Origin: Exophiala sp. HKRS030
Taxonomy: Eukaryota; Ascomycota; Eurotiomycetes; Chaetothyriales; Herpotrichiellaceae
NCBI GenBank assembly: GCA_023897205.1
Contig: JAHWDD010000004.1
Coordinates: 4,712,001-4,776,000, forward strand
Direction of reading: 5' to 3'
Length of the DNA: 64,000 nt
The number at the start of each line of letters is the position of its first letter. Positions within the stretch are counted from its first letter, which is position 1. A model generated the notes under the pieces. That model did not search any database, was not told the origin of the DNA, and saw only the letters and a program-made list of their open reading frames with translations. Both the position numbers and the translations under genes were made by a program. Positions 54,271 through 64,000 of this stretch are shown piece by piece.

Positions 54271-56409
54271 TCATTTCCCAAGGCCCCAGACTTTCATCCA
54301 GCCATCATTCGTCCTGATATATCCTCTCTCGGTGCGACCTTCTTCGACGCCACGTCCGCTTTCCACAACCTCATCTTCCCCGGGAAGACGCAGCCACTCG
54401 TCCACGACCGGAGGTATTTCTTCCTTGACATGAGAGACAACAACGAGGGCCTGGGTGGGCGTCAGACCCTGGAACTCGGGGGTCTTCAAGCCGTGCTCGA
54501 GAAACTCCATGGCCTTGTCTCTCGTTTCGGCAGAAAGACCGGAGAACGCCTCATCCAAAACCACAATGTCGGGTTCCTTGATGATCGCACGAAGTAATAG
54601 AAGGAGTCGTTGTGCGCTGAATGGAAGCTTGCCGAATGCGTGGGTATTTTTATCGCTCGCCCAGTCTAGACTGCTATCGTTGTCACCGGACACCCTGTCC
54701 TGACGCAGCTCCGATTGCCAGAATCTAAGAAATGCATCGACTTTGCTGTTTCTTTCGGCATCAAGTGTTGGCTTTCCAGCGTAGGTGTCGGCCCAGGCGG
54801 ATTCAAGGACCCGCCTGACAGACAGGTTTTTAGGGAAAAAGGCGTGAACCTCAGGAGCAGAGTGCCCGATGCGTGCTTGAATCTCCCATAGTGACAAACC
54901 AGGCGTACCGGGAGATGGGAGACGTGAACGTCCAAAGAATTGGATTGGGAGACTGTACGATTGAGGATGGTCTGAGGTCAACAAGGACAGTAGAGTTGTC
55001 TTGCCTGACCCGTTAGGCCCAAGCAGCGCAAGACGTGTTCCTTGTCTGATGGTGTATGTGAGGCCAGGCCCGTGGCCCAGAACGACCTTGGATCCATACT
55101 TGACTGTTACAGCTTGAAGTTCGATGAGCGGAGAACCAAGTTCCCTGGATTGAGGGGAGGGAGAAGGACTCGTAGAAGTGCCAGTCGGCTCGATTTGAGC
55201 AGAAGGTGAGACGCTTGTTGCGGCTTGTGGAATCATCTTTTCGGACGCCCGTACGAGTAAGTCGACGAGATGAACGTCTTTGCTTTCTGTGCCTGGTCGC
55301 GCCCTCATAGCTTTGCGCCACGAATTTTCAAAGGCTGGAGTAGCCTCCGACGAGAATTCCTTGGAGGAAGAAATGCCCTCCGCAGTGAGTTTCATACCTA
55401 TGCCAGATGGCGGACGGCCGTACCGTTCCACAATTCTCCTTATGTCCTCATCATTGCTCACCTCCCCGGGCGACTCTCCCGATGGCGCATTCGAAACTAG
55501 ATCTTGCCAGCGACGTACACCGTGTAGAACGTTCTTCTTCGACCCTATTAGGGAAACAGTATGGTCCTGTCCTAATACGGCGAGACGGTTGACCCATACC
55601 GGGATGGGATCTTGAGGTCGCAACCCCAGGAGAATGACTGGATCCGCTCGTCGACTAAGTTCCAAAAGCATATTGGAAAGACTGACCAAGGTTGGTGGAT
55701 CAAGTCCCATGAACGGTTCGTCGAGAAGTAAGAGCTTTGGTTTCTTGAGCAAGGCCTTTGCGATCCTCGCCCGTCTCGTTTGGCCATTACTTAGATTGCT
55801 CACTGGCATGTCAAGTAGTTTCTGCAACCGCAGATCCTTTATGGCCTTTTTGAGTGTTTTCTTATCGACTTGGTTCTCCCTCGCCGGCCGAGTGGGATTC
55901 AACTCGGTCTCACCCTTGAGATATTGCAACAGTGACCAATCCGTCTCTTCCCTGCGACTCTCGTACCGTGCACTTAGATATGCCCCCGTTATACCTCCCC
56001 TTGACGCCTGTCCCTGTCCGTCATTGAACCCGACATACTGTATGGCCCGTGAAGGGATCCGAAGCTGGTGGTCTTTGCTGTCGTCGATGTAGCTCGAGGC
56101 CAGGTAGGGATAGGATCTTGCCTCGGGAGGGAAGCACAGGTGTGAGCCTCTCAGGATCTCCAGAAAAGTCGTGCAGGCAGAGGTTCCAATCACGGCCCAA
56201 TGGGCTTGGTTCCTCGCGCGAGATCTCCCTTGGGGCTGAGATATGTATCCGGCGGGAATATTGATGGTCAGGTTCGGAAACAGAGGTGGATTCACAGAGG
56301 GTGATGTATGAGCAGGATGTTCTTTGTAAAAAGTGCCATTGCGAATGTCGACCAGATTGAGGCGAACATTCCTGCTGCAAGAGAAGAGCAGCACCGGTGT
56401 TCTTTTCAT
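54271..56409 (-). CDS. Soluble twin-ABC ATPase with complementary degenerate sites
   Basis: Single exon, 712 residues from the first ATG (56409), no membrane helices. Two ABC nucleotide-binding domains. Domain 1: the Walker A position reads VIGTSACTTF (about 75-82), lacking the essential GxGK[S/T], but signature LSNGQ (206-210) and Walker B LLLLDEP (226-232) are intact. Domain 2: Walker A GPNGSGKTT (464-472) and Walker B IVVLDEAF (615-622) are intact, but the signature is FSAQR (597-601) instead of LSGGQ. In a head-to-tail dimer only the site formed by Walker A2 with signature 1 would be canonical. The arrangement resembles ModF/PhrA-type twin ATPases and their fungal mitochondrial relatives. 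Function is unknown; an upstream exon cannot be ruled out. Confidence 0.87.
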   Translation of the reverse strand: MKRTPVLLFSCSRNVRLNLVDIRNGTFYKEHPAHTSPSVNPPLFPNLTINIPAGYISQPQGRSRARNQAHWAVIGTSACTTFLEILRGSHLCFPPEARSYPYLASSYIDDSKDHQLRIPSRAIQYVGFNDGQGQASRGGITGAYLSARYESRREETDWSLLQYLKGETELNPTRPARENQVDKKTLKKAIKDLRLQKLLDMPVSNLSNGQTRRARIAKALLKKPKLLLLDEPFMGLDPPTLVSLSNMLLELSRRADPVILLGLRPQDPIPVWVNRLAVLGQDHTVSLIGSKKNVLHGVRRWQDLVSNAPSGESPGEVSNDEDIRRIVERYGRPPSGIGMKLTAEGISSSKEFSSEATPAFENSWRKAMRARPGTESKDVHLVDLLVRASEKMIPQAATSVSPSAQIEPTGTSTSPSPSPQSRELGSPLIELQAVTVKYGSKVVLGHGPGLTYTIRQGTRLALLGPNGSGKTTLLSLLTSDHPQSYSLPIQFFGRSRLPSPGTPGLSLWEIQARIGHSAPEVHAFFPKNLSVRRVLESAWADTYAGKPTLDAERNSKVDAFLRFWQSELRQDRVSGDNDSSLDWASDKNTHAFGKLPFSAQRLLLLLRAIIKEPDIVVLDEAFSGLSAETRDKAMEFLEHGLKTPEFQGLTPTQALVVVSHVKEEIPPVVDEWLRLPGEDEVVESGRGVEEGRTERGYIRTNDGWMKVWGLGK

Positions 56410-56825
56410 GACCCTGAGCAAACCATGAAAGCAGGGTGCCCTCGACTGCTCCTACAATACTCGAACTGAGAAATTGGGGTAATAACTACTTTGATATACG
56501 CCGTAATCCACGCTTGATCTCCGCACACACCAAGCCAAGTCAGGACTTTTATACGGAGGACGAATTCACGAAACGGGGAGACGAAACCAACTCCGGAAGA
56601 AAATGATTGGGAAGATGATTGCTTTAGAATCATCATGTCATTTGCATTTCATGCTTCATGTCATAGCTAGCTCTATTCCTAGCCGTTCCAATAGTGTACA
56701 CTGTGCCGCCTGCGATGTTCTTCCATGCACGCCATCGCTATGCCGAAGAGTGTGCGATTCTCAAGTGGCGAAAGGCTCCAAGCTCATTGATCCCAAGATG
56801 TATTATTCTCGTAAGAACGTTTCCA
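56410..56825. other. Spacer between two minus-strand genes
   Basis: 3' flank of SIT4 and promoter of the ABC gene. Nothing specific recognised. Confidence 0.5.
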
Positions 56826-58040
56826 CTACAAGAAGTATTCGTTGCGGCCGCCTCTCGAGGGCGGAACGTGTCGTAACTCGTCTTTGACGGCACTGAATAA
56901 TTTGAATGTGGGCTTCATGTCTTCACCAATCTCGCAGACTGATGCAAGGTTGCCACAACGGTAGCAGTAATTTGGTGCACTCCAGACTGTGACCACGTCT
57001 TGACTCTTGAAGTGATACTTGTACCCTTCGTTGACCAATTGATGCGCTCTGGCGATAAGATTGAGTCCATTGACATGGCAGAATTCCTGGCTGACTCGGT
57101 CTCCAAACAGCCAACCAGCGCCACGAGGAGATACTGCCCAAGTTTCGACATCTTCTGGATCTGACCACACCAAGTCGCAGAAGGCACCCTCGTGAGGGAT
57201 TTCTTGTGCTCGAGCAACGACTCTGACTTGGTCTAGGGTGCGAATTTCTGGAGATAAGCCGCCATGAACACACAAGACTTTGCCGTCAACTATGGCTCCA
57301 AGTGTCATGAAATCGAATACCTGGCAACATGCCTTCCATACTGAGGTATTTCCGTATTTCTGCACGCATTCTTCGTAAAAGCCATAGACTTGAGTAATTT
57401 GACGACTCTCATGGTTTCCTCGGACTAAGGTGATCTTTTCGGGGTACTTGGCCTTCAGGCATAAGAGTAAGGTGAGGGTTTCGAGAGAAAAGTATCCACG
57501 ATCGACGTAGTCTCCGAGGAAAATGAAGTTGGCATTTTGTCGGTTTGAAATGACATTTCCTGATTCTGACCGTTCGTCTTCAACTTCGGACTGTTGTGAT
57601 GAGGGTATCTCTTCAGCATCACTAATCTCGCTGCTCTTTTCACTTTGTGTGTCTGGATGTTCTGCACCGCCAAGTTTCAGTTTCTTCTTCAGTTTCGGAT
57701 TTGTAATGGTAGTGGGGGGTTCGATGTCGGCAGATGTGATAATGTTTGCAGGTGTGACAGGAGTTTCTGGCGCTGATTCATTTGGCATGCCTCCTGCTAC
57801 TCTGAATAGCTCGAGGAGATCGTAGAATTGGCCATGAATATCACCACAGATGGTAACTGGCGTAGAAACAGGTTGAATATTTGACTCTTCCATCATGTAC
57901 TCTTTGACAATCTCGCAGAGTTGTTTCATGTGGTATTCTGAGAGGTATTTGCAGTTTTTTGCTGCTTCGAGCCACTCATCTGGTCCAGCGGAGCGCTTGA
58001 GGCGTGCTGGTCCTGGCACCGGGACCGTGACTGAGCCCAT
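56826..58040 (-). CDS. SIT4: PP6/Sit4-type serine/threonine phosphatase catalytic subunit
   Basis: PP2A-family phosphatase of the Sit4/PP6 branch, acting in G1 progression and nutrient signalling with SAP-type partners. Single exon, 404 residues from the ATG at 58040. Metal-site motifs: CGDIHG (65-70), [12 protein letters not shown] (176 on), [20 protein letters not shown], and [28 protein letters not shown] is typical of Sit4/PP6 rather than PP2A. The C-terminus ends YFL, the conserved methylation tail of this family. An ~80-residue Ser/Glu/Lys-rich insertion (about 87-169) sits between VAGGMP and the NANFIFLGD strand, far longer than in yeast or animal PP6. The N-terminus has ~20 extra residues ([15 protein letters not shown]) before [13 protein letters not shown]. 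Confidence 0.93.
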   Translation of the reverse strand: MGSVTVPVPGPARLKRSAGPDEWLEAAKNCKYLSEYHMKQLCEIVKEYMMEESNIQPVSTPVTICGDIHGQFYDLLELFRVAGGMPNESAPETPVTPANIITSADIEPPTTITNPKLKKKLKLGGAEHPDTQSEKSSEISDAEEIPSSQQSEVEDERSESGNVISNRQNANFIFLGDYVDRGYFSLETLTLLLCLKAKYPEKITLVRGNHESRQITQVYGFYEECVQKYGNTSVWKACCQVFDFMTLGAIVDGKVLCVHGGLSPEIRTLDQVRVVARAQEIPHEGAFCDLVWSDPEDVETWAVSPRGAGWLFGDRVSQEFCHVNGLNLIARAHQLVNEGYKYHFKSQDVVTVWSAPNYCYRCGNLASVCEIGEDMKPTFKLFSAVKDELRHVPPSRGGRNEYFL

Positions 58041-58432
58041 GGCGCAGTTTCGAGGACAGGAGAGGAGAGGGTGGTGGTGAGATTGAATGAAGTCGAAATT
58101 GGTGCTTCTGCACCCTGTCTGCCAGACTGAGAGAAAGGAGGGAGGAAGGGAGGGGTTCGCAGGCACTTGACGTATTCGACGTAGTCGAAGACTTTGGCCT
58201 TTGGGAGGCTGAGAAACACAGCGCGGTCGAGATTGGTCACTTGGCGCGACCGGCGCCGGGGAGGAGAAGGAGGAGGAGGGGGAGATGAAGAGGTCGAAAC
58301 CTCAGAGGTGTCTTCCTCGAAGACCGGGAATGCCTCTGCAGTAGCCACCTGGTTTAAGGCAGCAGAGGGAAGGGCACGGGAGGCGTCTGTCGTGGTGGTG
58401 GAGGAGGCTCTTTCTGGCTCGGTCGATGCCAT
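57926..58432 (-). other. Upstream overlapping ORF (or alternative first exon) of SIT4
   Basis: A 168-codon ATG frame (MASTEPERASSTTTTD..) begins 392 bp upstream of the SIT4 ATG and runs past it in another frame. A 53-bp intron (donor TAC|GTCAAG, acceptor TGGCAG) would fuse its first ~87 codons in frame to the SIT4 reading frame, but no good branch site is seen. It may be an inhibitory upstream ORF, an alternative N-terminal exon, or chance. Confidence 0.4.
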
Positions 58433-58740
58433 TGCGGCGCACGTCGTTGAGGTGCGGAAACGTGATCAAGATCGGTGGCCGGGAAAAAGAAAATCCGAAG
58501 CCGATAAGAGTGGGAGATATTTGTGGTTATGACAGACTACTCAACTCACTCTTCTTCACTACAACATTCACTACACACGAGTTACTCTTGTCTCTCATTG
58601 GTGACTGATATCTATTGATGATGTCGTCGATCACAATGACAACTGCATGAATCACGGCTGAGGCGCGAGTGCGAGCCAAGTGAACTGTTGAACAGACATT
58701 TTGTCCCCACCACTTCTACAACAACTACAACAAAACCTCA
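58433..58740. promoter_or_regulatory. Divergent promoter of SIT4 and UPF3
   Basis: About 300 bp between the upstream SIT4 ATG and the UPF3 ATG. No individual site claimed. Confidence 0.5.
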
Positions 58741-60841
58741 ATGTCTGGTCAGTCGAAAGCACGCTCTGGTGGCGTCCTTCCTGTGAATGCTGCAACCAGG
58801 AAGAGTGCAGCGGCGCAGTCCAACTCTAAGGCGCCTCCAAGAACTCCAGCCCCAAAACTCAGACTGGTCATTCGGCGACTCCCACCAGGACTCAGCGAGA
58901 GTGAATTCTGGACCGTTATTGGAGACGACTGGAAAGTAGGATCAGGGAAAGTAGATTGGGCAGCTTTCAAAGATGGGAAAGTCTCAAAAGAGTAGGGTGA
59001 TTCTAGGGCTTGTCGTTCTTCACGCTGACTCAACTTACAGCCCTGCGAAGCCCTCACGGCCTGCACGGGCATACATCAAAGTCAAAGAACAGTCATTGCT
59101 TGAAGTCTTGTCTGCGCAAATAAGAACCTTGACTTTCCAGGATGCCAAAAACACTACGAAGGACCCTTGTCTGCTTGGACCACCATCCCTGGAATTTGCA
59201 CCTTTCAATAAGATCCCCAGCGGACGCAACAGAAACGATGCACGGCAAGGCACGATCGATCAGGACCAGGAGTTTATTGACTTCTTGCAAAGCTTGACCG
59301 AGCCTATCACTAGGTCAGGCGCGAATGGAACCGAATCTGCCGACTCCAAACAAGACAAAGTAGCAACCACTCCTCTCGTCCAGTATATAAAGGAGAAAAA
59401 GGCCAACAAAGCGAAAGAAAAAGAAGCCAACCAGGCTAAAGCTGCTGCAAAGGCGCGCGAAAAACAAGATGTCAAACCATCTAAGCCTGAGACTCCTCGA
59501 TCGACCGTCGTTATTAAAGGTAAGGCTGCACCATCTGAGGAGAAGCAGCGAGTTCAGAAAGCTACGGAAGAGGCAGTCAAAGCAATCAACAAATCTGTGG
59601 CTTCTATGCAAAACAAGCAGCAACAGCATCAGGCGTCACCGAAAAGTGATGGTAAACAGTCTGCGAAAGACACAAATCCGAAAACCCCTACGGTCCCGGC
59701 GCAAGCGAGCCCAGCTAAGCGCGAGCGAGAAAGATCAAATGCAAGTGCTGCCGCACGTATGCTGCAACGTGATCTTGGCCTGCTGCCGAAAGACAAGACT
59801 CAACGTGCGACAAAGGCTTCGACCTCTGGTTCAAATACGGTGACCGAGTCTACAGCATCTCCAGCCAAAAAAGGGTCCTCCGAATCGATACAAAAGCCCG
59901 CGCCCCCTGCCGAACAGAAACAGGCAGCGCAAAGAACGTCAACTCCCACGCCAACAGCGCCCACTGGACCGCGAGCATCACGTACGCCTAACGCTTCTGC
60001 ACCCAAAGCATCCTCGGCGTCTACAGCAAAGCCTACAAAGCAGGCCCCTCAACCTTCTGCAAATGCAAAGTCCGCATTCCTGAAGCACGCCAACCCCTCA
60101 CAGGGCATCACTGAGGAACTTCTGCAGGCGGCATTCAACGAGTTTGGATCGATCGTGAAATGTGAAATAGACAAGAAGAAGGGTCTGGGATACATTGATT
60201 TCAGCGACACAGATGGGCTGAGGAAAGCGATGGCCGCAAGTCCGGTCAAGGTCGCCAATGGGCAAGTGGTCGTTCTGGAGAACAAGAGTCCATATGTGAA
60301 GCGTGGTCAATCAACCACTGAGAAGAGTACAGCAAATGCAAGTGCTACAAAAGGTGCCGCTTCTCCGTCCGCAAATGCAAATGCACCAGCTCGAGCTGGA
60401 ACCCCCTCTACAGCGACTACATCAAAGCCTGGTGATTTATCCAAGCCCAGTCCCTCGGCGACAAGCACAAGAGCGGGTAAAAATGCATCTCCATCACCGA
60501 GTACACCGACCGCCGCTGATGCAAGCGGATCAGATCAAGCAGCACCTGCAGGTACAGTAAGCACAGCAACTCCTCCGACAGCACCCCGGGGCACGCCACG
60601 AAGTGGAGGTGGTAATCGTGGTGGTCGGGGGGGCGCTGCGGGTTCGGGGAGAGGGAGCTCACGTAGTGGTGGCGGTCAAGGCGGAAGACAAGGCAATAGA
60701 GCTGGACGTGGTGGGAAGAGAGGAAATGCTGCAGGTGCCAATGGCTCTTCTAATGCGGGCGAGACTGGTCAGGCTCCGGCGACTGCTACATCTACTGCAC
60801 CCACTACTGCTCCTGCAGGTAAGGATGAGACAAAGAAGTGA
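58741..60841 (+). CDS. UPF3: Nonsense-mediated decay factor Upf3, with C-terminal RRM and RGG tail
   Basis: Two exons, 58741-58991 and 59041-60841; the 49-bp intron (GTAGGG, branch CTGAC, TTACAG) restores ..VSKDPAKPSRPARAYI, 683 residues. Smg4/UPF3 domain at about 39-190: KLRLVIRRLPPGLSESEFW, ARAYIKVKEQSLLEV, EFAPFNKIP, and the conserved QGTIDQDQEFIDFLQSL. This domain binds Upf2 in nonsense-mediated decay. A long Lys/Ala/Gln/Ser-rich disordered middle follows, then a second RNA-recognition-like fold at about 425-500 (SAFLKHANPSQGITEELLQAAFNEFG, GLGYIDFSDTDGLRKAM), and a Gly/Arg-rich tail near 600-660 (GGGNRGGRGG..). Upf3 shuttles between nucleus and cytoplasm. Confidence 0.93.
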
Positions 60842-61169
60842 ACCCCAAAAACAAGCACAAGCCAATCACTTGGAGTCGAAAGTCGAAGAGGACCAATGCG
60901 ATGCGATGCTGTGCAAATCGGTCCCTAGGCGAAGATGGGGAACGGACGGAACGTGGCTGCATATTATTTTTTGTTGGGTTCATTACTTCAATACTGAAGG
61001 GCTAGTCAAAGGTAGCTACTTGATGATTCTATCGTGGCCTCATTCCCTAGATAGCACTGATACTCGTGTCACAATGCAATGAGAACCTGGTTAGGATTGT
61101 ATCGTACAATGTTCGGTCCCCCGCATGCCGTTGCGGACCCAGCTTCGGGTTTCTTGTGTCGATGTGAAT
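60842..61169. other. Convergent 3' flanks of UPF3 and MRE11
   Basis: 328 bp shared by two converging genes; the transcripts probably overlap. No motif claimed. Confidence 0.55.
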
Positions 61170-63476
61170 TTACCGCCTCCTCCTCGAGGGGGGCATCGAC
61201 GCAGGCATTGACTCGAACGCGTCCTCGTCGTCGTCGTCATCCTCGATCTCGATGCTTTGTTCTCTGGTGCCGCCGATAATACTGTTCTGTGACGCTGTGA
61301 AATTCAAAGTGCTCTGCTTCGCGACTCTCGCTGCAGCTGTGCGTGCAGGTGTCTTTTTCACGGGCGACGCAGCTTTCCTCCCTCTTGTACTGGTGCTCGC
61401 TGTGGCGCGGGTCCTCGCATTGCTCCCAGAGGAGGATGCGGCGGTGGTTCCGTTTCTGCGCTTTTCGGGAATGAAGAGGGCCTGCGAGTCTTCGTCTTCG
61501 TCGTCTTCTTGAACAACATCCTCATCCTCTTCCTCATCGACCATGACGACATCGTCGCCGTCGTCATCCTCGTCATCCTCGGACACAGCTCTCTTTTTAC
61601 CCCTGGTCGTTGTAGCGGGCTTCTTGGCAACCGCGGCGCGTTTCCCTCTTGTGGCTGCTGTTGATGCACCCCGCCCGCCACGACCACGGCCACGACCCCT
61701 TCCCCTGGTCGTCGCTCGGGGCGCCGGTGTACTGCCTTCTTCCTCTTCCTCGCCGTTGCTACCTTGGTCGTGGGACTCCTCTCCGTCGTCAAGGATTCGA
61801 GCCGCAGGCTGATCCTCCCATGGGCCCATTATGTCGCTGTTCCAGTGTTCTGGTGCAGGCTTGTATTTGATCTTACGCGTCGAGTTTGCCTCTTTGAGGA
61901 GCCCCTCCGTGAACAATTCCTCCATCCTCGCACGTTGTTCTTTGATCTGCTCAGCGAGGTCGTCCTCATCGTCATTTTCGTTCGTATCTGTCTGTAGCTT
62001 TACGAGACTCCGGATCTGGGTCGCAAGGCTGTCGTTTACGAAATACTCCATGGCGTGCTTGTCGTCCTTGACGATATACTGGCTGACCACGTCACCGAAC
62101 TGGTTTTGCGGCAGAATAGTGAGTGATTGGGCTTCTAAGAATTCCCTGACGAGCTGTTCGACCTTGACGCTATCGATGCCCTGAAACTTCTCGAGGATTT
62201 CCTTCTCGACGGCTTCGTCGCGAGCGGCACGTGCCGCTGCATTCTTCTTCTTCACGTGGAACGACACTACGTCTTCGGTGTTGGCAACCCTATCGATGAA
62301 TCTGTGCGAGAAGCGCTGGGCGTTTTCAATTTGAAATTTTCCCACACCGTCCGCAGAAGTCGTTTCTATCCGAAGACGGATCAGGGGTAGTGGGCATTCT
62401 TCGACTTCGTCGGGATAGACTTCGCGCTCGCCTTGAGCTTCTTGCCATTCTTGTTTGGCCTGTTTGATCAATCCTTCGACGATCTTGATGAGGTACTGGG
62501 TCAGCTGCGTACCATGATCCTCTTTGCTCTTGGCTATCTTGATGGCTTCTTTGTCGGTCTTGAGCGCGATGTCTTTGTACACAAATGGTCGGACTGTGGT
62601 GAGGCGAATGGGCTCGCTCTTCATCTCTCGACCTGTTATGGACACAATGGCGACGTGTTTTGGAACCGCTTCGCCTGGAATGAGCGACGTCGCAACGGAT
62701 GAGCCAGGCTGCATGACTTGGAAATTCATTTCAGGGTTTTCGCGGGGATCAATAAGACATTCATGCTCGTGGCCCCAGATCACCAAGTCGAGGAAGTCGG
62801 GTAAGAAGTTCTCGGGGAGATATGATGTTTCGGTGTGGGCGTGATGGTTTTGATGCACGCATATCAAGTTGTACCAGTCTCCCATCTGGATGCTTGGACG
62901 GTGGAATTGGACTTTATGGTCTCGAAACGTTCGGTATAAACGTTCATCTCGGACATTGGACAAGCCGTACAGAGCAAGTTTAGTGCGCCCCTTCTGGATA
63001 AGGACAGGCTTGACCACGATATTGTCGCTTTGAGGTGTCTTGCCGTAGTAGTTGATAAGGCCTGAGACCGCAAGCAGGTCTAGTGCGGCATAATGGCCGT
63101 CTCCTGTTGGATCATCGTGATTGCCGTGTATCGAGAAGACAGGAATGGCGACGTTGATGTTTTGATCTTCATAATTGACATGGTCGAAGGTTTCATCGAA
63201 ATGTTCGGATTCATCGCTCAGCATTTCCAGCTCGCATGGCTTGTCGCCTAAGCAGTTGAGGCGTAGTGAACGCATGACGTTGTACATGGACTTTCGAGAT
63301 GGCTTGTTTTCGTGAAATAAATCTCCTGCCAGCAGGACCATATCGACATCATGTTCTTTGGCTAGACACATGATTTCATGAAACGTCTTCCACGAATCGT
63401 CACCCCTTATGGGATCTCGTTCATGGGCGCCCACATGATTATCTGTTGCCACCAGGATCTTGATTGTGTCTGCCAT
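61170..63476 (-). CDS. MRE11: Double-strand break repair nuclease Mre11
   Basis: Mn2+ nuclease core of the Mre11-Rad50-Nbs1 complex, acting in end resection, telomeres and checkpoint signalling. Single exon, 768 residues from the ATG at 63476; the frame upstream has no earlier ATG. Phosphoesterase motifs in order: ILVATDNHVGAHERD (I), LLAGDLFHENKPS (II), FSIHGNHDDPTG (III), CVHQNHHAH and LVIWGHEHEC (IV-V). The capping domain ends near FHVKKKNAAARAARDE. The C-terminal ~230 residues alternate Gly-Arg (TTRGRGRGRGRGGRG) and acidic runs (EDDEDDDGDDVVMVDEEEDED), with a late SIIGGTREQSIEIEDDDDDED and closing SRRRR, in line with the DNA-binding GAR-type tail of the family. Confidence 0.96.
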   Translation of the reverse strand: MADTIKILVATDNHVGAHERDPIRGDDSWKTFHEIMCLAKEHDVDMVLLAGDLFHENKPSRKSMYNVMRSLRLNCLGDKPCELEMLSDESEHFDETFDHVNYEDQNINVAIPVFSIHGNHDDPTGDGHYAALDLLAVSGLINYYGKTPQSDNIVVKPVLIQKGRTKLALYGLSNVRDERLYRTFRDHKVQFHRPSIQMGDWYNLICVHQNHHAHTETSYLPENFLPDFLDLVIWGHEHECLIDPRENPEMNFQVMQPGSSVATSLIPGEAVPKHVAIVSITGREMKSEPIRLTTVRPFVYKDIALKTDKEAIKIAKSKEDHGTQLTQYLIKIVEGLIKQAKQEWQEAQGEREVYPDEVEECPLPLIRLRIETTSADGVGKFQIENAQRFSHRFIDRVANTEDVVSFHVKKKNAAARAARDEAVEKEILEKFQGIDSVKVEQLVREFLEAQSLTILPQNQFGDVVSQYIVKDDKHAMEYFVNDSLATQIRSLVKLQTDTNENDDEDDLAEQIKEQRARMEELFTEGLLKEANSTRKIKYKPAPEHWNSDIMGPWEDQPAARILDDGEESHDQGSNGEEEEEGSTPAPRATTRGRGRGRGRGGRGASTAATRGKRAAVAKKPATTTRGKKRAVSEDDEDDDGDDVVMVDEEEDEDVVQEDDEDEDSQALFIPEKRRNGTTAASSSGSNARTRATASTSTRGRKAASPVKKTPARTAAARVAKQSTLNFTASQNSIIGGTREQSIEIEDDDDDEDAFESMPASMPPSRRRR

Positions 63477-64000
63477 GTTTATTCCACACCTGGAAGAATA
63501 GGAGGGAGAGGATCTCAAGAAATCATCGAAGCAAAGCGAAATACAGAGCACCTAGACTTGATTCAATGAGTGTCCAATTTGGATCTAGCGTGTTTGCTGC
63601 CTGCTTGACGACGATGGCAAAATGCCATTAATACGGACGCAGCAAAGGAGCGGATAGCACCGAGAGTGCCAGTGTTGGAATGAAAAGATCCTGAAGGTGA
63701 ATGGTAAGTTATCTTGGACTAGGTCGCGGCGTCTACGTCTGGACGAGTTCATGGGATCAAGAACTCGAGGTAGAAACTCCGTTCTGTATGTAGGAGAGTC
63801 AAAGTGAATGAGATGACTAAGCTAGTAATGATGATTGAATTTTTCCTCGTTAGGCTTAGTGTATATTGACCTCAGGGCATTGGAATCTCGGATAGACTCA
63901 TCTCATTCTTTTCATCTTCCCTTCATTTGCCCTGCTACGATAACCACCAGACACGCGCGACCACTTTCAATTGACTCCTACACTGCATTTTCAGACTGGT
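63477..64000. promoter_or_regulatory. MRE11 upstream region to window edge
   Basis: Contains the MRE11 promoter. Nothing further recognised; a neighbouring gene may begin beyond the edge. Confidence 0.5.

Noticed and set aside
1..64000. Transposons, long terminal repeats, CRISPR arrays, viral insertions
   Set aside because: No transposase or reverse-transcriptase motifs, no long repeats and no regularly spaced repeats were seen; such systems are also not expected in a fungal nuclear genome in the case of CRISPR.

Overview
The window is nuclear DNA of a filamentous ascomycete (Pezizomycotina). The signs are short spliceosomal introns (about 47-120 bp, GT-AG with CTNAC-type branch sites), a Zn2Cys6 factor, Fungal_trans-type regulators, a PTH11-like receptor, an AA11 chitin-active LPMO, and an F-box protein with CxxC pairs. 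Placement in Eurotiomycetes is only a guess from overall feel. I saw no tRNA, rRNA, transposon, CRISPR array or viral sequence. Gene structures below were rebuilt by hand from reading frame, splice signals and family conservation.

Left third (1-21 kb): the 3' end of a pentatricopeptide-repeat gene; PDX3 (pyridoxamine-phosphate oxidase); a seven-exon calmodulin-like gene; a large disordered protein; ATP17 (ATP synthase subunit f), a five-exon gene recoverable only by splicing; a PTH11/rhodopsin-like seven-helix receptor; and a two-exon gene starting with two tandem PAM2-like motifs (predicted poly(A)-binding-protein ligands).

Middle (21-44 kb): a secreted/transmembrane SH3 protein; an AA11-X278 LPMO; an FAD amino-acid-oxidase-like enzyme; a weak hypothetical gene; a C2H2 factor divergent from a Fungal_trans_2 protein that lacks a zinc cluster; UVE1 (UV damage endonuclease) with two possible starts; and a DHA1-type MFS transporter divergent from a Zn2Cys6 factor, an arrangement typical of a transporter and its own regulator.

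Right third (44-64 kb): an F-box protein; a long disordered protein; a zinc alcohol dehydrogenase of the CAD/ADH6 group; a soluble twin-ABC ATPase with complementary degenerate sites; SIT4 (PP6-type phosphatase) divergent from UPF3 (nonsense-mediated decay); and MRE11 (double-strand break repair), convergent with UPF3.

Most of this is housekeeping with small regulatory pairs embedded. I found no clearly new multi-gene system. The most interesting items are the tandem-PAM2 protein, the asymmetric ABC ATPase, the dual-start UVE1, UPF3 with an added RRM/RGG tail, the hidden micro-exon genes, and a palindrome-like TACTCCGTAC word that recurs between genes.
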